Assembly (NCBI GenBank): GCA_964483045.1
Contig: CAYZZK010000041.1
Span: forward strand, 1 to 8,363
Direction of reading: 5' to 3'
Length of the DNA: 8,363 bases
Source of the DNA: JBBTYG01 sp964483045
Lineage (GTDB): Bacteria; Patescibacteriota; Minisyncoccia; UBA6257; 2-01-FULL-56-20
The position numbers and the translations under genes were made by a program. Shown here piece after piece: positions 5,183 through 8,363 of the stretch. A model generated the notes under the pieces. That model saw only the letters and a program-made list of their open reading frames with translations. It did not search any database and was not told where the DNA came from. Positions within the stretch are counted from its first letter, which is position 1, and every line of letters begins with the position of its first letter.

Positions 5183-6670
5183 ATGAAACGATTCGAAATT
5201 CCAAAAGAAGTTTCATCCGTTGTTGCCGAATTAAAAAAGGCCGGCTTTTCCGCATATCTTGTCGGCGGGTGCGTGCGCGATGTTATTTTAGGAATTGAAC
5301 CGAAGGATTGGGACGTGACGACCGACGCAATGCCGAAAGAAGTGCAAAAGATTTTTCCCGAGCACGTGTATGAGAATGATTTCGGCACTGTGGGCGTAAA
5401 AACCGGTTCCGCAGACGAGCGGCTCAAGGTCGTCGAGGTCACCACGTTCCGGCTGGAAGGCAAATATACGGACAAGCGGCACCCAGACGACGTCCGTTTC
5501 GCCAAAACAGTCGAGGAGGATTTGTCGCGCCGGGATTTTACGATAAACGCGATCGCATTGGATCTCAAATCCCAGAACTCAAATCTCAAAACCGGAAATT
5601 ATGAGCTAGTCGATCCCTATCGGGGGCAGTTGGACATAAAAGAAAGAATCGTCCGCACCGTGGGCGATCCCTCGGCCCGTTTTGGCGAAGACGCCCTTCG
5701 GCTTATGCGGGCGGTTCGGCTCGCGGTCGAGCTGGATTTCGAAATCGAGCTCAAAACACGCCGGGCTATACAGGAAAAAGCGGGGGAGCTCGAGATGATC
5801 GCCAAGGAGCGCATTCGGGACGAATTTATAAAAATCCTCGAAGCTCGGAGGGCTGCACGGGGGATCGTGCTGCTTGAAGAACTCGGGTTATTGCGTTTTG
5901 TGTGCCCGGAACTTTCGGAGGGAGTCGCGGTTGGGCAGAACAAGCACCACATTTATACGGTTTTCGAGCACAACGTGCGCGCCCTCGATTATGCGGCGGG
6001 GAAGGATTACTCTCTTCTCGTCCGGCTGGCATCGCTCCTGCATGACGTCGGAAAACCGCGCTCCAAGAAAGGAGACGGACCGGACTCCACGTTTTACAAT
6101 CACGAGCACATCGGCGCCCGACTTGCGGCGCAGGCGCTCGACCGGCTGAAATTCCCGAAAGATTTTTCCGAACAAGTGGTGCACCTCGTGCGCAACCATC
6201 TTTTTTATTACAACGTCGACGAGGTGAGCGAGGCGGGAGTCCGGCGGTTTTTGCGGAGAATCGGCGTGGAGCATCTGGACGATCTTATTAAAGTTCGCGA
6301 GGCGGACAGGATCGGATCGGGCGTTCCCAAGGCGGTTCCTTATAAGATCCGACATCTGCTTTTCATGATCGAGAAAGTTCGCCACGACCCGATTTCTCCG
6401 AAGATGCTCAAGGTAACCGGCGTTGACGTTATGAAGTTGCTTGGCGTTGCTCCCGGCCCGCGGGTGGGGCAAACGCTCTCCGTGCTTCTCGAGGACGTGC
6501 TCGATGATCCCGCACGAAATACAAAAGAATATCTTACAAAGAGAATTCTCGCACTCGGAAAATTAAATAATGGGGAGCTCGCCGGTATAGCGGCGAAGGC
6601 AAGCGAGAAGAAGCAGGAAGTCGAGGAAGAGATAGAGGGGGAAATCAAAGGCCGATATCACGTGCGGTAG
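5183..6670 (+). CDS. cca: CCA tRNA nucleotidyltransferase with HD domain
   Basis: 495 aa. It builds or repairs the 3'-terminal CCA of tRNAs from CTP and ATP without a template, in the cytoplasm. ATG 5183 gives MKRFEIPKEV, and YLVGGCVRDVILG follows at the normal distance. The longer in-frame start at 5048 would add 45 residues lying over the divergent promoter and is rejected. Class II nucleotidyltransferase head: GG at 28-29, R32-D33, and the catalytic DxD at D42/D44 (KDWDV). RRDFTINAIA (116-125) is the nucleotide-binding region. GEDALRLMRAVRLA (168-181) and AKERIRDEFIKIL (207-219) are the neck and body motifs. An HD domain follows: HHIYTVFEHN (255-264), LLHDVGK (285-291) and NHEHIGA (306-312). 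Residues 474-490 form a charged Glu/Lys tail. About 10 extra residues (around 128-140) come from a heptamer repeat. It ends with TAG. Poly(A) polymerases share this fold, but cca is the better call. Confidence 0.93.
   Translation: MKRFEIPKEVSSVVAELKKAGFSAYLVGGCVRDVILGIEPKDWDVTTDAMPKEVQKIFPEHVYENDFGTVGVKTGSADERLKVVEVTTFRLEGKYTDKRHPDDVRFAKTVEEDLSRRDFTINAIALDLKSQNSNLKTGNYELVDPYRGQLDIKERIVRTVGDPSARFGEDALRLMRAVRLAVELDFEIELKTRRAIQEKAGELEMIAKERIRDEFIKILEARRAARGIVLLEELGLLRFVCPELSEGVAVGQNKHHIYTVFEHNVRALDYAAGKDYSLLVRLASLLHDVGKPRSKKGDGPDSTFYNHEHIGARLAAQALDRLKFPKDFSEQVVHLVRNHLFYYNVDEVSEAGVRRFLRRIGVEHLDDLIKVREADRIGSGVPKAVPYKIRHLLFMIEKVRHDPISPKMLKVTGVDVMKLLGVAPGPRVGQTLSVLLEDVLDDPARNTKEYLTKRILALGKLNNGELAGIAAKASEKKQEVEEEIEGEIKGRYHVR
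5566..5593 (+). repeat. Degenerate heptamer repeat CAAATCT inside cca
   Basis: Four consecutive 7-base units: CAAATCC (5566-5572), CAGAACT (5573-5579), CAAATCT (5580-5586) and CAAAACC (5587-5593). The tract is translated as part of LKSQNSNLKTGNY, between the conserved Cca blocks FTINAIALD and ELVDPYRGQ. Related enzymes usually have about three residues there. The 28 bases match the roughly 10 extra residues. The unit differs from the pheS repeat (GGGGTCA) on either strand. Confidence 0.72.
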
Positions 6671-6704
6671 GTTTTGGCGTTTTGCATCAGACGCTTAAAA
6701 TTGA

Positions 6705-6735
6705 TTGGACACAGATGACAACTTCGGATTATAAA
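6705..6735 (+). promoter_or_regulatory. Candidate promoter of the proline tRNA
   Basis: The -10 TATAAA (6730-6735) would give +1 near 6742, about 13 bases before the tRNA. The best -35, TTGGAC (6705-6710), is at a long 19-base spacing. No terminator is obvious between cca and the tRNA, so read-through from cca is also possible. Confidence 0.4.
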
Positions 6736-6754
6736 TAGGTTGGAGTCTTTATCG

Positions 6755-6828
6755 CGGGCTGTAGTATACCGGTAGTACGTGCGCTTCGGGTGCGTAAAGA
6801 CCGGGTTCGATTCCCGGCAGCCCGACCA
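6755..6828 (+). tRNA. tRNA-Pro, anticodon CGG, CCA encoded
   Basis: The full cloverleaf can be drawn. The 7-bp acceptor is CGGGCTG (6755-6761) with CAGCCCG (6818-6824). The D stem is GTAT/GTAC with loop ACCGGTA. The anticodon stem is 6780-6784 with 6792-6796 (one G-U pair), with loop TTCGGGT and anticodon CGG at 6787-6789. The variable loop has 4 bases. The T stem CCGGG/CCCGG has loop TTCGATT. Discriminator A is at 6825 and CCA at 6826-6828. It reads codon CCG. C1-G72, A73 and G35-G36 agree with bacterial tRNA-Pro identity. U8, U33, G18-G19 and the TTC of the T loop are all present, so it looks functional. It stands alone between cca and rpsB. Confidence 0.95.
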
Positions 6829-6849
6829 GATATTCTCTAAATGGGACGA

Positions 6850-6919
6850 GGTGCATAAGATCGGGTTCGTCGCCTGCCGAAGCTTTCCGGCGAGCGGGGG
6901 ATTCCGTGGCAGCCCGACC
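6850..6919 (+). pseudogene. Interrupted remnant of the tRNA-Pro 3' half
   Basis: 6850-6869 (GGTGCATAAGATCGGGTTCG) matches the tRNA at 6789-6809 (anticodon stem to T loop) with two substitutions and one missing base. 6901-6919 (ATTCC..GGCAGCCCGACC) matches tRNA 6810-6827, with GT in place of one C. Between them, 31 bases (6870-6900) are inserted inside the T loop. No 5' half resembling the tRNA precedes it (6829-6849), and the end reads CCT instead of CCA. It is therefore a partial, non-functional copy. Origin by duplication or by past integration is open. Confidence 0.75.
6870..6900 (+). repeat. 31-base hairpin insert within the tRNA remnant
   Basis: CGCCTGCCG (6871-6879) pairs with CGGCGAGCG (6888-6896) with one C-A mismatch and one U-G pair. 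The loop AAGCTTTC has 8 bases, and GGGG follows. The flanking tRNA-like sequence is continuous across it, so it behaves like a discrete small palindromic element. Only one copy is present in this window. Confidence 0.5.
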
Positions 6920-6945
6920 TCTTAAGGTAGGCGTGTTCTCTTAGG

Positions 6946-6974
6946 TTGACTCTCTGGTGCCCCTCGACTATAAT
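6946..6974 (+). promoter_or_regulatory. Near-consensus promoter of rpsB-tsf
   Basis: -35 TTGACT (6946-6951), a 17-base spacer, and a perfect -10 TATAAT (6969-6974). The predicted +1 is near 6981, leaving a leader of only about 4 bases before ATG 6985 and no Shine-Dalgarno site. This is one of the strongest promoters in the window, fitting a ribosomal protein operon. Confidence 0.82.
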
Positions 6975-6984
6975 CTCTTTTCAT

Positions 6985-7785
6985 ATGTCTACGAATGAAT
7001 TAACGCAAACACAAGAACCGCAGTCGACCGCGTATCCTGATGCGGGCTCACAGGAGATGATAGATGCCGGTATGTTTTATGGCAGGAAAAAAAATCGAAC
7101 CCATCCACGGATGAGGAAATTTGTTTTGACGAACCGAAGCGGAATCGAGATCATCGATCTCGAAAAAACTGCGGAACATTTGGAAAAAGCGCTTTTGTTC
7201 ATAAAAGAAAAAGTCCGGGATGGGGGACGCATACTTCTAATCGGAACGGAACCGGAGGCAGAAGAAGCTATCCGTGGCATTGCGGAACGGTTTGGTTTGT
7301 CCTACGTGACCAATCGCTGGGCGGGCGGGACGCTCACCAATTTTAAGATAATCTCGAAACGGATCGAGTACTTTAAAAAACTTGTGAGCGATATGGCCAA
7401 GGGAGAACTCGACAAGTATACGAAAAAAGAGCGGCTTGGAATCGAACGCGAGATCAACCGCTTGCGGAATCTGTTCGGCGGATTAGAAAATTTCGAAAAG
7501 CTTCCCGACGCTGTTTTGATTATCAATGCGCACGTTCATGATGCTGCCGTGCGAGAGGCAAAGATACTGAAGATTCCAGTAATTGCCCTGGCCAATGTAG
7601 ACACAAATCCGGCCAAGATCGATTACCTTATTCCCGGAAACGATAAATCGAGAAAAAGCATTCAATTTTTTTTGGATAAAGTGGCGGGGGCGATAGCCGA
7701 AGGAATCGCGACGCGCCCCGTACTTGAGGAGAAAAAAGCGGAAAACGCGCCCGCAGCGGCAATTCAGAAAAAAGATGGCCAGTAG
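6985..7785 (+). CDS. rpsB: 30S ribosomal protein S2
   Basis: 266 aa. A component of the small ribosomal subunit, at the head-body junction. ATG 6985 gives MSTNELTQTQ. An in-frame TTG at 6946 is rejected because it is the -35 box of the promoter. Family motifs in order: MIDAGMFYGRKKNRTHPRM (25-43), GIEIIDLEKT (53-62), TNRWAGGTLTNF (109-120), the helical coiled-coil hairpin region (about 122-170), LPDAVLIINA (173-182), AVREAKILKIPVIALANVDT (188-207) and IDYLIPGNDKSRKSI (212-226). The Ala/Lys-rich tail (about 247-266) is low complexity. The length is slightly above the common 240-260. The first gene of the conserved rpsB-tsf operon; its end overlaps tsf. The very short leader leaves no room for the structured autoregulatory rpsB leader known in some bacteria. 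Confidence 0.97.
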   Translation: MSTNELTQTQEPQSTAYPDAGSQEMIDAGMFYGRKKNRTHPRMRKFVLTNRSGIEIIDLEKTAEHLEKALLFIKEKVRDGGRILLIGTEPEAEEAIRGIAERFGLSYVTNRWAGGTLTNFKIISKRIEYFKKLVSDMAKGELDKYTKKERLGIEREINRLRNLFGGLENFEKLPDAVLIINAHVHDAAVREAKILKIPVIALANVDTNPAKIDYLIPGNDKSRKSIQFFLDKVAGAIAEGIATRPVLEEKKAENAPAAAIQKKDGQ

Positions 7786-8227
7786 TTCTGCAAACGACAT
7801 CCAAAAATTGCGGGATATTACCGGCGCTGGGGTTATGGATTCTAAACGAGCGCTCTCCGATGCGAAAGGGAATTTCGACGCCGCACTCGGCTTGCTTAAG
7901 GAACGGGGACTCTTGAAAGTGGAAAAGCGGGCGGGCAGAGAGACTGGGGCCGGACTTATACATTCGTATGTTCATAACGAACGGATCGGCGTGCTTTTGG
8001 ACGTGAGGGCGGAAACCGATTTTGTGGTTCGATCCGAGCCGTTCAGAAAGTTAGCTCACGATCTGGCGATGCATATCGCGGCGGCAGCGCCTGCTGATGT
8101 GAAATCGCTTTTAGGCCAGCCATATGTGAGAGATGAATCGAAAACCGTCGCCGACGTGGTTAACGACGTTATCGCGCGAGTGGGCGAAAACATAACCGTC
8201 AAAGAATTTCATCGCTTAGAGGTTTAG
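7775..8227 (+). CDS. tsf: Elongation factor Ts, minimal form
   Basis: 150 aa. The guanine nucleotide exchange factor that regenerates EF-Tu-GTP in the cytoplasm. ATG 7775 lies inside rpsB and gives MASSSANDIQKLRDITGAG, the standard N-terminus, with an 11-base overlap and no Shine-Dalgarno site. Translational coupling is likely. A longer in-frame start at 7724 would add a basic leader and is rejected. The UBA-like N-terminal domain (about 8-52) has GAGVMDSKRAL. The core begins at HSYVHNERIGVLLDV, followed by the key TDFVVR (81-86) that contacts the EF-Tu magnesium site, then LAHDLAMHIAA. After PADV it goes straight to LGQPYVRDESKTV and VGENITVKEFHRLEV. Thermus EF-Ts (196 aa, one core subdomain) has about 45 extra helical residues at that point, and E. 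coli EF-Ts is much longer. The contact motif is intact, so it is likely active. The stop is TAG. Confidence 0.96.
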   Translation: MASSSANDIQKLRDITGAGVMDSKRALSDAKGNFDAALGLLKERGLLKVEKRAGRETGAGLIHSYVHNERIGVLLDVRAETDFVVRSEPFRKLAHDLAMHIAAAAPADVKSLLGQPYVRDESKTVADVVNDVIARVGENITVKEFHRLEV

Positions 8228-8363
8228 ATGCCCTCCGTTTGCTTTTGAGAGCTGTTCAGATTTCTCAAACTGTCGTTCGTTTTTATCCCCACCTCCTCCT
8301 TCCTCTTTTCCTGGAGCAAGATATACTGAATCTATCGTAATCAATCCCATGTCCCGCCTTCAC
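8228..8363. other. Intergenic end of window after tsf
   Basis: No gene is assigned. A pyrimidine-rich tract runs from about 8285 to 8312 on the plus strand. A possible -10, TATACT (8322-8327), lacks a good -35. An ATG at 8349 begins M-S-R-L-H to the window end and could be the next gene, but five codons cannot show this. A 44-codon minus-strand frame (8350 to 8216) is also open. A weak stem TTTGAGA (8244-8250) with TCTCAAA (8263-8269) is not followed directly by a T-run. Confidence 0.4.

Noticed and set aside
5112..5255. Longer start (ATG at 5255) for the 158-aa coiled-coil protein
   Set aside because: The extra 48 residues are antisense to the cca start and lie upstream of the predicted promoter.
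5888..6472. 194-codon open frame on the minus strand opposite cca
   Set aside because: It overlaps the conserved HD domain of Cca and shows no motif or upstream signals of its own.
6755..6919. tRNA and its half-copy as attL/attR of a present mobile element
   Set aside because: Only 21 bases lie between the intact tRNA and the copy, with no integrase or cargo, so no element is present now. At most it is a scar.
8244..8279. Possible terminator after tsf
   Set aside because: The TTTGAGA/TCTCAAA stem is AT-rich with a 12-base loop, and the T-run at 8280-8284 is too far from the stem to make a convincing intrinsic terminator.
8216..8350. 44-codon minus-strand frame with a Gly/Glu-rich stretch after tsf
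   Set aside because: Too short and compositionally driven by the polypyrimidine tract; it overlaps the tsf end and has only a poor ribosome site (GAAGGCGG three bases from ATG). Worth checking only if conserved.
1..8363. UGA-recoded genetic code, as in some candidate phyla
   Set aside because: TGA ends pheS, the HD gene and the 73-aa gene at the expected family or structural ends, and no in-frame TGA is needed to join conserved blocks.

Overview
The window looks like a piece of the compact genome of a Candidate Phyla Radiation (Patescibacteria) bacterium, most likely Parcubacteria-like. This is inferred from protein architecture and gene style, not from a search. Four things point that way. 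PheT (675 aa) lacks the N-terminal EMAP-type tRNA-binding insertion. EF-Ts (150 aa) is shorter than even the one-subdomain Thermus form. A membrane-anchored protein of a kind common in this group sits between pheS and pheT. Short degenerate heptamer repeats lie inside essential genes. TGA is used as a normal stop (pheS, the HD gene and the 73-aa coiled-coil gene), so this is not a UGA-recoded lineage.

Layout. Positions 1-3715 (+) hold the 3' part of pheS, then a 357-aa anchored exported protein starting 4 bases after the pheS stop, then pheT. Positions 3722-4245 (+) form a one-gene unit: strong promoter, Shine-Dalgarno site, a 135-aa RSH-like HD hydrolase and a good intrinsic terminator. Positions 4310-5146 (-) form a convergent two-gene unit coding for two small coiled-coil proteins of unknown function (158 and 73 aa), with a promoter at one end and a terminator hairpin at the other. 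Positions 5171-6670 (+) hold a CCA-adding enzyme gene, divergent from that unit. Positions 6755-6828 hold tRNA-Pro(CGG) with an encoded CCA. Just downstream, 6850-6919 is a decayed copy of the 3' half of the same tRNA, split by a 31-base hairpin insert. Positions 6946-8227 hold a near-consensus promoter and rpsB-tsf, overlapping by 11 bases. The last 136 bases are intergenic.

Nearly all named genes serve translation: tRNA-Phe charging (PheST), tRNA 3'-end synthesis and repair (Cca), a proline tRNA, ribosomal protein S2 and the EF-Tu exchange factor. The HD protein may link to alarmone turnover. The membrane protein and the coiled-coil pair have no visible link to translation.

Initiation signals differ strikingly between genes. 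Only the HD gene and the 73-aa gene have clear Shine-Dalgarno sites. The divergent coiled-coil and cca promoters place the predicted +1 exactly on the A of ATG, and rpsB would have a leader of only about 4 bases.

I found no CRISPR array, transposase, integrase or recognisable defence system. The most unusual items are the interrupted tRNA half-copy, the heptamer tracts translated as inserts in PheS and Cca, and the uncharacterised coiled-coil pair.
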